64,000 nt of DNA from Siphlonurus alternatus (GCA_949825025.1 OX463788.1:31427715-31491714); one strand, 5' to 3'; positions 1-15,643 are shown, counted from the first letter of the stretch. Notes: generated by a model not told the origin, from the sequence alone. Numbers and translations: made by a program.

Positions 1-705
1 AAAGAGAGAGAAAGCAGCCAAGCCATTGCCTTGCTGCTGCTTGCGTCCTCCGTACTGTGCCTCTTCGCGCGCTGCACTAACTTCATATTAAATTCATGTC
101 GCTCGCGAAATTGCGTGCGACAACGTGTAAAATTTTAAATTTTAATTTTCAAACTTCTTTAATAATAACACATAAGAAGAAAATTGAAAGTTAATAATAA
201 AATTTTCTGAAAAAAAAAAAATCAATTAAAATATGTTTTAAGAATATTAACAATAGTATATAATAATTAAACTTCATATCCTGTAGTACTATAAAAAAGT
301 ACTATAAAAATATACTAGTGATAATTTAAAAAACAAGAGAATAAGCAAATCTGGTTTATATTAAATCGAATTTAATGAATATTATGGTATTTAGCAACCT
401 GTTGACATTAGACTTTCGATGTGTTATTACTAAGGAAATAAGACAAATTTCTCTCACCTCCTTTGTCATTTAGGTCGGAAAATGAAGCCTGAATCCAAAT
501 GTGATTGCTCGTATTGTTGTCAACAAATTTAATAGCAGCAGAGAAGTACGTCTTCTTTCTATCTGCACCCACACACAATCGCTCTTCTGTTTCTCGCCGT
601 CATCTCCACCTATATTTCACGCCACTGTCTATCTTCGTTACGCAGCATTAGAATCGAGTCAACAATCAAGTAAATTTAGTAAATAATACATTCAAAAAGG
701 GACAC

Positions 706-806
<101 letters not shown>

Positions 807-990
807 TAGTGTTGTACTCCTATTCACTAGAATTTTATTCTGCCAACACTTCATTTTATATATAGTGAATGCTTTCTTTTGAGTACGTACTTTTCTTAAT
901 ACTGAGTTCTTCACAATTTTACTTGAAACAAAATGCAAATTGTCTTCATTTTGAGCTTGTTTTTTTTTTTAATAACATATAAAAATAATA

Positions 991-1122
991 ATGCTCGTAA
1001 TTCACGAAAGGATTTATTCAGGCTCTTCCCTAACCACGTTTAGTATTATTAAATTAGGCTGGCCCTAACCACGATTAGAGAGAAACCTGGATAACTTTCT
1101 TATACAATCGTAAATCGTCCCC
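991..1122. mobile_element. diverged family A-like MITE
   Basis: GTAATTCACGAAAGG at the left, AACCTGGATAACTTTCTTATACAATCG near the right, and CTAACCACG motifs inside. It is a diverged or sister version of the family A palindrome. Confidence 0.55.
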
Positions 1123-1749
1123 AATAAGAATTTTAATAGTAAATGTTCAGCTACAGCACATAAAATTTGATAAAATATAAATTAGCATTTTTTTTATTAG
1201 GAGGAAGATGGGGGGGGGGGCATTTGGCACAGTTAGTACAACGTAGTAAAATTGATCGTCAAAATGGAAATAAATATTTATTTAGTGTAATATAAATAAA
1301 TATGAAACAGTTTCATATATTTTAGTAAATAATATTCTTACATATATTAAGCATTCACATTAATATACACGAAAAATTATATGTGGAGAAATTATTAAGA
1401 GTTCAATTTTGTTGATGTTTTTAAACGATCGAAGATTAAAGATTATTGCAAAGAGTTAAATTAAAGCTTGAAGCATCATAAAAAAACTAAAGACAAAACA
1501 ATTGCTTTATTATTTTTTTTTTTTGTACTTGCTCTAAACGGACAAGCAAGTACGTACATATTTATTCATAATCGAGATAGGATAAAAATCTTGCTCCTCC
1601 ACCTCTGTAGTGTAAAGGCTTATTGAGATGAAAGGCTACGACGGGCGTACGCGGGCGGCAGTCAGTTCCAAGAAAGAGAGAGAAATCGATCTTGAGCTGA
1701 TGCTGGCTGGCGGCAGGCTGCTCTATCCTGAGAGATGGTTGAGCTAAGA

Positions 1750-1890
<141 letters not shown>

Positions 1891-1915
1891 CATCAAGCTT
1901 ATCCATCCTCATCCC

Positions 1916-2115
1916 NNNNNNNNNNNNNNNNNNNNNNNNNNNNNNNNNNNNNNNNNNNNNNNNNNNNNNNNNNNNNNNNNNNNNNNNNNNNNNNNNNNNN
2001 NNNNNNNNNNNNNNNNNNNNNNNNNNNNNNNNNNNNNNNNNNNNNNNNNNNNNNNNNNNNNNNNNNNNNNNNNNNNNNNNNNNNNNNNNNNNNNNNNNNN
2101 NNNNNNNNNNNNNNN
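1916..2115. other. assembly gap of 200 N
   Basis: A run of exactly 200 N, a conventional length for an unsized gap. It is flanked by a long (GA)n array on the left and a (CT)n array on the right. Confidence 0.98.
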
Positions 2116-2150
2116 TTCAAGTCAGTACGTGCAGTTTTATTTTTTTTTTT

Positions 2151-2152
<2 letters not shown>

Positions 2153-2243
<91 letters not shown>

Positions 2244-2250
2244 TTCTCTC
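2153..2250. repeat. (CT)n microsatellite
   Basis: CT array with one CATCTC interruption near 2211, starting about 40 bases after the gap. It is the reverse complement of the array on the other side of the gap. Confidence 0.97.
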
Positions 2251-4471
2251 TTCTGTCAATATTTTACCATAAGAAAAGTAAGCAAACTATTCCAACAATT
2301 CATGTATTCAACTTAATTATACTCTAATTTTGGGAACTAAAAATAATGGTATTTTAAAAATATTAAAAACACACACACACACTGGTTATACAGTTTTGTT
2401 ACCCCTACAAAAAAAAAACATTGTTGATTAATCAATCACTAACAAGAATTTAACAAAAAAGAGGCTAAAAGCAGCAGCAGGAATGAACGAGGGTAATTTC
2501 CTGTCGAATCGTTTGTGGCTTATATTACGAAGTTACAGAGTATATGTAACATAGGAATTATATTTTTGTCACTAAAAAGCATATTTCTTTTATGAGTTTC
2601 TAACGTAAATGCAACAGGTTTCATCGTTTCATTTGATAAGGAAGAGAAGATATTATAGATTTGCAAAACAATATTGCATTATACAATTATAATATATATA
2701 ATATATTATATTGTTCCTTAAGGCATTAAATAATGTTACCAGATCTGTAGTTTTTACGTCAAACTTGATTTTTATTAATTATTTAAATCAATAGTAGTAA
2801 ATAATGTGATATGGTGTATATTTTTTTAACATTTACAAGGCTAGGGTTACATGTAACACAGTAACTTCTGCGTTGTAAAATTACAAAAAGATTCAAAACA
2901 ATACACAAGATGTATAGTATATAACTATATATTAATATACATAAAAAAAGTCATGAACGCTATTACAAGATACATAAAAAAATAAAAATCATGATGTACG
3001 CTGCTATGCTTGAAACTGAATCTATGGTGGTTGTGATACTTCTTGTTTTTGTTTTACTAACCCCTTTTTTCCCTGTGTTGTTGGTATTGGAGCGCGAGGT
3101 CGATACCAAGTATACATTACACATATATACACTAAGAGCTACCGAGGTGACCTCTATGTTGACCCTATACAAACATTGAGGGGCAGGAAGGGGGGTGGGG
3201 AGAAGCTGCTCAATACGTTATATAGGAACACGGGCTATATGTCTTCATGAGCTAAATCTCTCCATCCCTCCCACCCCTCCCCTGTCCTCTCTCTTCTTAT
3301 ATCTAGCGTAGTTGAAACCTGTCATCTCTCTTTTACTTTGCCCCAGAGCTAGCGCTTGATCGAATTTTATCTATATAGCTTCACGTCGCAACAGATGAAA
3401 TCACAACTATGGATAGCCTGCCCGCATAAGCCCAGACAAACCCTTCTGTCTCTACTAAATTCTACTTTATTACTTTTCATCAATGAAACATCAACATTTT
3501 ATTTTATTGATTTCATCACTGTTTAAAGTGATATAAGGAGCTGTCTTACATAATTTTACCTGTTTCTTTCATATAAAATAAGGTAAAAATATGATTGTGG
3601 CACAATCAACTACCAACACATCAACTCGATAATTTTTAGATTGTGTGTTTTGAAATAGACACAGGTTCATTCACTTAAAATTTTTTTTTAACAATTTTAT
3701 AAATCAAATGGTATAGAGTAAAAAATTCATCTGTTGCTTATCATTCAGTATATAATGAAATTTATTTGTCTATAAATCGATACAGTATATAAAATTTATG
3801 ATATAATCAATAAATGCAGCTTCCAGATGAGATTTAAGACGTTGCTTATTAAATGTAGTATTTATTTGCCATCAACACTACCTTTGATTCTTTTGAATAA
3901 TCGAAATGATAGACAGTAATTAATTGGCAGACATAAAATTCTTTTACGCATTGTTCTTCTGTAATTAAGAGTATTGAGTAGCACGGTTGCGTCGGTTGCT
4001 GTATAAAGTTTGCAAAACTGCTGATCATCACCTAATGGATCAATATTTGTTATCATCGATGAAACAGGAAAAAGGCACAAGTCCCACTTTTTTTTAAGTT
4101 TTAACAGGGGAGGAAGATTTTTATACCTTAATAAAATTCTCCCTTGGCTATAATAATTATCATATCCAGTTACTTAGATTAGAATCCTTAAATTAATTTA
4201 AACTCCTTGCTACGATGTTGTGTGGTTAGAAAAAAAAAGTTTCTAATTATAATATTGCTGTAAAATCAAGAAAATGTTGATACAAATAGAAAAGAAGGAT
4301 ATGTTTATTTATTAAATAAAATTCTACATTACTTCAAATGTGCAAAAAGTACACAAACTTTGAACCACTCTGAAAAAGATTGGATTTCCATAGTAACTAT
4401 AATAGCCTTAATTTCTAGCATGCTTGCTTTTATCTCACAATTTAAGTCAGAATGAATTTTGAATCGTGGAA

Positions 4472-4801
4472 TGGAGTATCGACCTCAATTTTTTTTATTT
4501 TTGCAGAAATGGATAGAGGGTGCAAAGTTATGCTATCCTGATTTTTTTTTCAGATTTTTTAGAGCCCGGGAACTATTTTTAAAAAATTATTGAAAGTTCT
4601 TTTTGTGACGTCACGAGACGCCGCTCCTTAAGAAAAAGATAGGACTTGCCACCGCGTGACGTCACAAAAAGGATTTTCAATAATTTTTTAAAAATACTTT
4701 CCGGACTCTAAAAAATCTGAAAAAAATCAGGGTAACATAACTTTTCACCCTCTATCCATTTCTGCAATAAAAAAAAATAAGGTCGATACTCGGATACTCC
4801 A
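4472..4801. mobile_element. palindromic MITE, family B copy 1
   Basis: A 330-bp near-perfect palindrome. The ends are TGGAGTATCGACCTC and its complement, followed inward by GCAGAAATGGATAGAGGGTG. Each arm carries a TGACGTCA box near the centre (about 4607 and 4657). The second copy is at 38909-39235. Superfamily unknown; the target duplication is unclear. Confidence 0.85.
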
Positions 4802-5370
4802 TAGAAGAAATGACATCAATTCAGGCGTTCCTTACTCAATTATTATATACTATAGTACACTACACAATCCTGCTCAAGTTTTTTACTCTATTGTATGTCA
4901 TCTTAAACATTTCATTAATATTAGTAGAGATAAAAAATATACTATGAAGTAATATAAATAATGAATTTATTATTATAATATAATAATTTTATTTTGATAG
5001 CTGGCTTTACAGCATAGATCACGTCAGAATTGTTACATATAGATTACATAACAGGTACTTAATTCTAATTAGTAGTACTTAAAATTAACATAATTATATT
5101 ATATAAGTATACACAAATATTCATGAATAAAATTACACTAATAATATATAATATATATATCTATATTATATATATATATATTCACTAATAACATTAATAA
5201 TAAATTGCTTATACATCACTTGTATAGGTCTTGTACAACCTATATGTTCAAATAAACAAATATGTTCAAATAAACTATTATGAACAGTCATATATATGCA
5301 TCCATCAATCTAGTTATTATTTCTTGCTAACATTGACGGCTAATAGGTGGGCTATAGGAACACTGGCTGA

Positions 5371-5501
5371 ATGTACACTCCTCGCTTCTGAAAATTCCCT
5401 TTCTGCAGCCTTGATAATCACCATGCCCCGTGTCATCCTAACGGGGCATGCTAATTAACAAGGCTGCAGAAGGGAACTTTTCAGAGGCGAGTAGTGTATA
5501 T
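5371..5501. mobile_element. palindromic MITE of about 130 bp
   Basis: The arms TGTACACTCCTCGCTTCTGA and TCAGAGGCGAGTAGTGTATA continue inward through CTGCAGCCTTG/CAAGGCTGCAG to an inner hairpin CATGCCCCG/CGGGGCATG. Single copy in this window. Confidence 0.75.
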
Positions 5502-8500
5502 AGATCAGCACAGGAGACAATACTTGACCAAACTTCATTCTTTGTACTCTGAGAATCTGAGATAAAAATTACTTTTACGGAGTTGAGCAAGGAAAGTCGC
5601 AATTAAATTTTAAAGTTATAAAACAGATATTTAAAAAAAAAAAAAAATGAGAATCAACAAAAAGAGCTGATAAGGAAGTATATGTTTTAGTTAAATAATA
5701 CTGTAGATATGCTAAATTTTTGCAACACAATATATTTGTTAATAATTACGTGATATGCACTACATCAAACTTTTACTTTGAATGAGCTAAGATTATTTTT
5801 TTTTCTGTTCTTTTCAAGAGTCATCTGGTTATGGTCCATTAAGATTTCAAAATAGAATAGCAAAATGTTATTAATAGAGACAGCAGCAAAGGATTTTCTG
5901 ATTAACGTCTCTATACAATTTTCTAGCTGCTGCCACAGCACTTCATATGTGCTAGTCAGTAGAAGAAGTTATTTAAAATAGCTCTGCGTGCAGCAGGCAT
6001 TTATTTCTCCATCGTGTTACATGTACTGTACTAGCTAAGACAAATTCAATCTTAAATTAATTTAAATAAATAATTTATGATGTAATATTTACAACCTTAA
6101 ATTTGTAATGTCATAAAACTTGTAAATTTAAAACACTACATTTTATAATATGCTATATTATATATTCAAGTATAATAATACTTCTTTCACACACTTAAAT
6201 AACATATTGCTTACGTCCGAAACCTTAATGCAAACCATTATCTACTCAAATCTACTGTATACCAATACAATAAGACAATTTCTGTAACAGGAAAGCTAAT
6301 TTCATTTGCTCTTCAGATTTCAATTTCCAGTTTTTAGATATGGGTTGGTTTCTTCAAAATATTTAAATTTGGCTTACAAAATGCAGAAGCATAACAAAGA
6401 TATGGCTCAAAAACTCGTTTCCCATGTTATATAAGATAATATAAGATATAGTTTTTGTGTGTGCTTCCGTTTACTACACATTAGGCTGCATATACAATAG
6501 TAAATCTGTTTTAACATTTATCTGTTACACCACATTTTGCTATTGTTGTATTTAAATTGCTGCAGGAATAAGCATTTTTTTTTTCAAATTATTTATATAA
6601 ATTATAAAACAGTACGAAATAACGAAATACACAACTCCAAGCCAATATTTCCATTAAAAAAATGACCTTTTATCTTTATCCACTTTTTTTCAATTTCCTT
6701 TAATTAAATTTTTTGCAGGGTAACATTAATTTTGACAGCATTGACCCACTTAACACGGCACTTAAAAAAAGTTTAAAAATAGTAATATAGAAAAACTGCT
6801 GTGTAATTATATTTTTGTCTCACATATTATAGTATATAAATGTAATGTATATTTATATACAATATAATATATATATAAGTATATTATATTACACATATAC
6901 AGAAAAATCAAGCTCCATTCAGAATAGTTATTTATATAGAAAAAGTACAATTTTTGTTTCATTCATTATACGGCACATACGCTGACGGCAAAATAAAACA
7001 TAATAAGGGAAAATGAAAATGAAAATTAATTTAAATAATAATTATACGAAGAGTTGCCTCGCCCAGAGGGTTGAGAAGAGGGGGAGGGGGAGACATTAAA
7101 ACCGCAGAGTGACGTCACGAGGTGGAGGCATTCTCAAGGAAGAGTGAGTCGAGTGATAAAAGTGTCTCGAATTAGCCTCGTGGCTCTCCTCGGCACCACT
7201 GCCGCGTTGCCGCCACTGCTGATGGCAAGGCGCCAGGGATGGCGAACGGTGAGGAGGAGCCAGTCCGCGCGCCACCAAATCTCAAGAAGGGACACCCAAC
7301 CTTGGTGGCTGCTACTCTACTACTGCTCTCGCCCTCCCCGCTCTCTAGCGTGAACCATCTCTTCTACTGAGAGCAATTAACTCGTTCTACTGTGCTAAGC
7401 TTGCTGATATTCCTAACTCTAAACCCTTTTATTATCTCTAAATTCATATTATTCTCATATACGCATTATTTAGATACTTTAATAATATTATAATATGAAT
7501 TTTCACTTCAGTATTGTAAATATAAAATAAATATTAAATGTTACTTTTTATTAAGTTCTATAATATATATATATATAATATATCATATAATTTTATCACG
7601 AATAAAATTAATGTAAATGTGATTTTATGTATTCAAAATTCAAGTGATTTCCAATACTCTCGGTGCAGTGCTGGCAAGCGACGCTCATATCGAGAGCTTA
7701 TCACGCAGCTTCTTCTTGAACCTCAACGAGCTTCTCCTAAAGATTGCATTGCAGTTTTTTGTCACGACGATTTATTTGCCTCTTATTATTTATCGTCACA
7801 TTGGAAACTGTGAAACTGATATAGTACAGATGGTATATACAATTTAATTCACATGGATGGCAATGTTTAGTACACTGATGTTTCGTAATTTTTTCTTACA
7901 TATGTAATATATATTAATGATATATTTTAGCAATTTATCCTGCTTATAAATACGATTTATTATAATTTCAGAGCAATAAATCTGCACCAGAAACCTTTTC
8001 TTTTAACTCTGTTAACTTATGTTTTCCTCAATTTAATTTGGCAACCAATTGAAGGTAAATACTAAATAGTACAGTACAAAGTAGCTGTTCTATGCATGCA
8101 GGGATATAGTAGCTATATATTGTATAATAAATATAATTATACACTGCATGCAAACCTCCTTGAATACTACATTAGCACACAACAAGAACGATTTATATTA
8201 TAATAGCCAATATAATTGCTGGGATCAAAATTTCAGTAAAAGTTTCCTATATTAAATCAATTATATATATTTTTATTATTACAAAACCTTTCAGTGTTGT
8301 CTAGCTCTTGTCAGATCACCAAAATCAAAAATTGCGTATTGTGGTTCGTGGCTAGTATTGGATGAGCTAACACTTAGACAAAAAAATTACTATCACAGGT
8401 AAATTGTTGCACTTTTCTCCTACTACTACTAGGAAGTATATTTTGTTTATGACTTCACTTATTTTGGAACATTGTACCTCTGGTCCATTGAGAAAAATAA

Positions 8501-11500
8501 AAAGTGTGACATTCAGACTGAGATTGCCACGGTTCCCTTCAGTCACAGATAACTTCCGGGATCGATATGTAGATCATATGAAGTCGCCAGTTAGGGTTTT
8601 GAAAGGTTCATATTAGCATATAATATACAGTAAGATGGTAAGTAAAATATGAATTCAAATGGGCCAAATGAAGTTAAATTAAAAAAGTTAAAACAATAAA
8701 TCTTCTCTAAAATTATATTTTTTCCTTTTTAGCAGCTGAAAAAAAATATTATTTTTTATTTATTTTTCTAATTTCTATTTATTTTTTTATTTTAAATTAA
8801 TTTTCCATATTTCTAACCTGTGTACTCAAGAGTAGAACCTATAAACAGGGACGGAGGGCGGACAGGAAAGGCCGGAACCCATTCACCCTCAGGTGCCCGA
8901 CAACCTTTAATTAGGATGAGAGAATTAAGGTGACTAGATTACGAGATTACTAGGATAGGAAAGGAGGCGGCTATTAAGTAACATGTCAAAGAACCCTATT
9001 TAAGAGTCATCAAATGTTTCCTGTTATCATAGTCAGTAAATTATGATTACAGATCATGTTTCAAGTGGTGTTAAATTGCGTCCCTGCACGCAGTGAGCGG
9101 CAAGCCGCTGCAGACTCCTCGCGAATTTTGAGCTGCTCTTCTTAGGAACAAGAAGACGTCAACAAGCAAGGAAGACGGCCAGTCAGCCAGCCATCCCTGC
9201 CGTTTTGAGATAGCACTTGCATGAATGACAAGACTGGGGGACGAGAGAGCAGCCGCCAGCCTAATTAAAGGGATCGACCTAATGGAGTGATTTAATCCCA
9301 CAATGACACGACACAATTATATAACAGCTACGCAGCGTAGTGACTTAATGTAAGATGAATATTAATGCTTATTATAGTATATCATTGGACCATTCTATTG
9401 TAATATAGATAATTAGTTGCAGCTGCAAGAAGTTCTATATGCATAAGTCACTTTACAACTGGCTATCTTATATAAGGCTAATCCTTTATTATATAATATA
9501 ATGTGTAAATTCACGTTTGAATACCATACTGTGATCATCAACATACATTATAATATACAATAATAATAATAAGAATAATTGCTTCTTTTTACTATATAGA
9601 TGATAAGCTGATTAATGTATAATACACAAAGGGGATAAATTTTAAAAGCTCAGTTCCGCCCAATGCCATTATCTAATTATAGTTTTGAAAAATAACATGG
9701 TACGTTAGTTTACAATTTTTTTTTTATTTTTTTATTATATTATATTGTATTAATTGGCTTAGTTGAATGTAGAGTCACTAATGTTATTAATAGAATGTTT
9801 ACACTAAATAAGAGTACATTTTTTAATGGATATACAATTAATTATTTTCATACAATCGTTAAAGCAAAAATATTACAATAACAAAACCAATTCAAAAATA
9901 TAATTTTGATTATGTGCACTTCTATAATTTTGAAATAGTAAAAAAAAAAAAAAAAAAAAAAAGATTAAATAGTTTGGCTATCAATTAAATAAAAGAATAA
10001 ATAAATAAACTTTTAACAAATAATTTTTAATGAGGATGTAAGTAAAGTTATACAATTAAAAAAATACATAGGATGATTAAATTATTACAGCAGCGTATTA
10101 ATTAACAAAATAAAATAAAATTTTATAAAACAATCAAATCAACAATTTTACAATGCTGTTTTTTTTTAATTTTATTTCATAATAATAGTATTAAAGTTTT
10201 GAATTATAATCATTATTTATTTTATTTCCGGGCCTGATACGGTTACATAACATTTTCATATTGCTTTCATGCATGCTAATGAAAAGTAATTTAAATTTTG
10301 CGTTAAAGTTAGAACACGCGACACTAAAGCAACACGCGCGTGACATGGCTGCTACTTGTGTTGTCTACACTCAGTGTGTTAGTCATGGTGCTCGCTGCAC
10401 GCCACAAAGGCGTGCCCTCCTCCCTTTATTTTGCTTGGACCTACGAAAAGATGCGATACTTGCATGGCAGTCACGGACCATCCGTTCTCCATACTATTGT
10501 AGTCCTCAACATTACACCTCGAGGTTACAGCCGACCCAGGCCCACCCTAACAAAAGCATCAGTAGCTGCGGTAGCAACGGCACGACACTGCGAGCAACCT
10601 GTTGGTTGAACACCGGCACTCACGCCACGCACTCACCAGTCAGACTGGACTCACAGCTAGCGGTCATTGACCCTTCTTTTATTTTCGCATTAAAACTACT
10701 AGCAGAAAAGAAAGCCAAATTTATTCTGCCGCATGCTAGGCTGAAAGTTGACGTTTTTTTTTTAATGTTGTTGTTTCCTTTTTTATAAAATTATAATATT
10801 TAATAAGAAATTTTAAAAAAATTAGCATATTATAGTGACACAAAAATTATAAATATAAATAATTATATGTATAAAAAAGGGGTGACAGAGAGAAAGTTTT
10901 ATTCCATAATTTATTTTATAATTGTATATATTTATACAACTAATCTATAAGCTTATGTAATATTTAATCCATAATTAAAAGCTATAATATATATTTTAAT
11001 GCAATATATATTTATATTATATTTCCAGCAGATTAAATCAGGATGCTCTTGCTTTTTTGACATAATAAGCCAAATGATAAAATTGGTTTCATCAGCAAAA
11101 TTTTCCTTGGTGTGTCATACACAATCAGTGTGTATTATATATAATGTCTTCAGTGAGCAATGAAAGCACGCTATACACTGGAGTGGAATGGAGGCGGGAA
11201 AGGGGCAAGGGGAGGGTGTTTGTGCGCTACATGCTTGGGGTGTTATTATCGTTTGAGGTCGCGGTCGCATGTCTGCTGAGACGAGATTGACGTAGACACA
11301 GACAGCCGCGGCACAAGTCAAGTCTGTGATGCCTACAGGAGAGGAGCGGGAATATTATACATATATATGAATATAATGTCACTGCTCGCTCACTCGCACA
11401 CTGCCGCTTGGTTCTCTAATTGCTATAGTACTGCAAGTACTGCCGCCGCAGCAGTCATACAATAAGAAAAGAGAAGACAAACGATAAGGGAGTTTCTTTC

Positions 11501-13477
11501 AGTCACTCCTACAGGATAAGAAACTAACATACTTCTTTGTCAACATGTTCAATGCTCATCATCAATATTAGTTCATACTACATAGTATATGGTACGTTAA
11601 TCAGTATCCATAACATACAAATGAGACTATTACTCACAGCTGACTAATTTAACCGTTAAACTCGAGATCTCTTGGTGTCTTTTGTGATGGGGAAAACAAG
11701 TAAATATATTTTGTTTATGTTTTTATTCTTTACTATCTTTAGCAAGTTTCCGATATTAACAATTTTTTGCTATATATATACTCTAGCTACATTAAGTCCA
11801 TGGTAATATACAATAACGGAATCGTTGAGTAGAACGTAAACTTGATGATTGCTACTTGAATTACTGATAATACGAAATTAGGAGAAAATTATAGTATTAT
11901 ATATTCTATTACAATCAAGTTTTTTTTTTATCAGTTTCAGTCACTTTACAGTTTTTAAATTTCACATTTAGTTAGCACAATATGCGTCATTCAATTTTGA
12001 TTATTTAGCAAGTATTATTAAGCAGACTGTGTATATTCAACTGAAAATTTATTTAGGTATGTATAATACTTTTGGGTGACTTAACACTTAGTGAATTGGA
12101 TTCCCTTTTTGAGTCACCCTATGAGCACACTGTTATAAATGTATAATTACTGTATTATGTTGTTTTGCTCAATAAACATTTATATATATTATTATTACTA
12201 CAGGGAACAAAAAGAAAAGGCATATTTAATGAACTGAATCAACAGCAAATCCAGCCTTCAATTCCGGGAGAGGGGGCGGGGGGGGGGGGGAGAGAGAAGA
12301 TGTGTAAGAAAACAAAATGCAGTAAACAAATTCGTGAGTTTAACTACAGCGTGTTATAGTACCATATAAAAACTGCTAAAAACTGGCCATGCCTGCCTGA
12401 TCAGCGTCAGCTCCAATAGAATCAATTTTTGGGAGAGCATCCAATCTATAAAATTTAATATTGAGCTCAATGCGCTTCCATAGACAGTGTGGCAACGGCA
12501 ACATACTTAACAGGGGTTTTGTTCCGGATTTTCTGAAGTGTATAACCTGTCAGGATTTCCCGATGGACACGGTACCTTCATTTTTGACAGTGGTCTTATG
12601 TGAGTAAAGACAGGGGAACGTCACACAAGTTTGAATAGAGTGGAAAGCAAAGGGAATTCACGTCTGGAACTATATACAAAGGTATATCACAAGGTACTTT
12701 TTATTAGACTCTTATTCAATTATACTAATTCAAACACATTATCTCATCGCGACAGCCTCCAATCTTAGCTCCTATTTAATGATTAAGTTCATGCAGTCAT
12801 AACTTAAACTCAAAAATATAATATGCTAAAAGTTATAATATCAAAAATTATTTTTAACTTTATAATATTGACTATTAAAATATTAACATGTATAATATTT
12901 TAATTTTATGTTTGAATTGAAACATTTCCTGGTAGTTTCATTGCAAAAGCTACATTTTTTATATACCAGTAACGTCAATTATATGTAAAACTTACAAGAT
13001 AAAATTAGTTAAAAAATTTGACATGTTACATTTCAATGCACTGCAAATTTCAAGTATTTTTCTTTATTATTTTAGTGCATTGAGATAAATTCTCAAGTTA
13101 TATAACAATAAGTTTGTCGTGAAGTGGCCCGCGGTCCTACTCCACAGCAACACTGCCAAGTCAGCACGCATGCAGCGCAGCCACCACTACTGCTGCTGTG
13201 ATCTCGGCCCTCTCAGCAATCAATGCTGCGCCAAGCCCACGTTATGGATCACTCTGTGCAGTGGCCACCAAGCCAACCAGGATGATGGTGGTAGTGGTTA
13301 AGCATGACACTCTCAGTAAATAACCATTCAAATAAGGGCTATAAAATTTCATGACTTTTTATATGTGTTATTAAATTTACAGGGTAATATAAACCTGCAT
13401 CAAAGTATGTGTTGAAAGTGTAGGATATTAAAATAATTCTTACTCATGCACTTGCACATTTAAACTATTACAGGGAA

Positions 13478-13482
<5 letters not shown>

Positions 13483-13541
<59 letters not shown>
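13483..13541. repeat. (TA)n microsatellite
   Basis: Uninterrupted TA repeat of about 29 units. Confidence 0.96.
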
Positions 13542-13543
<2 letters not shown>

Positions 13544-14628
13544 CGTGCAAGAATTCTTAAAATTGATCAAAATTGATATATTTTAAGATACTATGCAGTT
13601 CTATAACACACGAAAAATTTCCCATTTAAAAAAAAATATATATTTTAGACCTGCTCTAGATATGAAAATTCAATGCTTTTAAAATGAATTTTTATTTGTG
13701 CCAGCTGTTAGTAATTGGTTCACTTTAGAGAGGTTGAAGAGTGCATGGTACTATCTTGGTCGTCTCAGAATATTTCAATTCTTCCAAAGAGTTCTGCAGT
13801 GTTCAAAATGAAAATTTCATTTGAAACGCCTGTAAATGGAAGAGAGTGAAATCGTTTCTCCAGCCAACTAACTTATTCAATTCACTCCCCTATTTCAAAA
13901 TAATTCTTGGCTACTTCAATAGTTGATAATAATATAGATTCATACATATTTAAGAAACTAGCTTATTTTTAAGTATTTTATATATATAAATATATATAAG
14001 AAGGTTTAAGAATATGAATATTACAATCAATTAATTGCTATTAATATAATGAGAAGCATTGCAATAATTAATGAATAAAAATAAATCCATCAATAGAAGT
14101 TCATAAAAGCAAAAGAGCAAATAATAAGGTATGTTGCAGTGGTTACAAAATGTGATACAATAGATAACATCAAGAGCTTTATTGGAAACGTCCCCTCACA
14201 ATTAAGCGTAAATTATTGTTATTTTAGGCGTGTGCACTGTGATGAAGCTGAACTGAACGTATTGTAACTAATATCACGGTGATGTCTTCACTGTAGAGCT
14301 GGTCTCATTGAGTTATAAATGACGGCTACTTTGTGTGCTATATTCATGTGATTATCAACCTTATTGCAGCAGTGCAATGCTAGGGGCCTGGCACGTTAGT
14401 CAACTGGTTCGGCGGCTCGGTAGTGCGGGTTGCAGAGCGTCGCGCTGAGAAGGGGCACACAGGGTGGCCGCGGAAGGGAAGGGGAGCAACTTTGGCGCGG
14501 CGGCTGGGGAGGGTGGTGGTAGGACGGGAGGGAAGAGAGGGGATAAAATCGATAGGACGGCACGAGGAGTAGCAGCGCGCAAGCAAGCAGCAAGCGTAGC
14601 AGCGTACCACGGAGAGAGAACGGGAGAG

Positions 14629-14698
<70 letters not shown>
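14629..14698. repeat. (GA)n microsatellite in a GC-rich island
   Basis: About 35 GA units, followed by GA-rich sequence to 14738. It lies in the GC-rich stretch 14370-15040. GAGA-type repeats can act in arthropod regulatory DNA, but nothing here proves that role. Confidence 0.95.
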
Positions 14699-14702
<4 letters not shown>

Positions 14703-15643
14703 TGTGAGAGCGAGGTAGAGAGTGAGAGAGAGAGAGACTACTACGGTGGTCGGCCCTTCCTCGTCCGCGCGGCTAACCTAGCTATATAGTTGCTGTGCAT
14801 ACAGTTTTCCGTCAGAAAATGGCCCAGTTTCCTATATTTTAAATTAACCAAGGAAGAAATTACACAGAAAACTTGTATTAGCGTAAGCAAATAATACAAA
14901 CGCTGCGTGCACACACTTATGCCTTCTTCCCCCTCGAAGCAGTCATATACATAGTAACCCCTCACTCCACTCTCGGCCGTGCTCCGTGGCCTAGCACTGG
15001 TCTGAAAGGCGCGTGTGCACGGCGTACTTACGCCAGTCATCTTCAAATTCACAGGCAGCAATTTAAAGCTTTTTTTTATGTTCAGGGAACAAAACAAAAT
15101 GCACTGTATGTGTGTGTTATTATGGTATGAACATGCTCTTAGATTCTTAATACAAGCATGAAGCATGTCATCACTCGATTTCATCATTGATAAAATAAAT
15201 ATATACCTTGTATTCTTTGAATGCCAAAAGTATAGATTTTCTGTAGATGAATTATAAAAATAAGATTGATACGAACATGTCTTCAAAACTAAAACATGCA
15301 TGCTTATAAATTATTTTGGCCATTCCTTACATTAATATATTACAAAACTGGAAGATAAAAAAATAAAAAGATTCATCGCAAAAGTTATTAACTATGTAAT
15401 ATTATTGCACCTGATTGTTTCAATACCACAGTCGATTAATAAAATTAAGAAAACATGCGATGTAAGTTTCCAATTACATTTGAATTGAAACGATAACAAC
15501 TATTTCCAATGAAGCGATGAGTATCAAATAATAATAATAATTTTATTTCGATACTGGCTGTACAAAACAACATTGATCACGTCACGAACATATTAAAATT
15601 CACTCAATGTACATTAAAACAAAGAAACACAAAATGTCATATA

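Noticed and set aside
10261..10788. 175-codon plus-strand ORF
   Set aside because: No recognised domain, no splice context, and odd composition in a GC-richer island; likely chance.
14741..15301. 186-codon minus-strand ORF
   Set aside because: Composition looks like translated AT-rich noncoding DNA. A GTAAGTA donor at about 15029 after ATGACTGGC is tempting, but nothing supports an exon.
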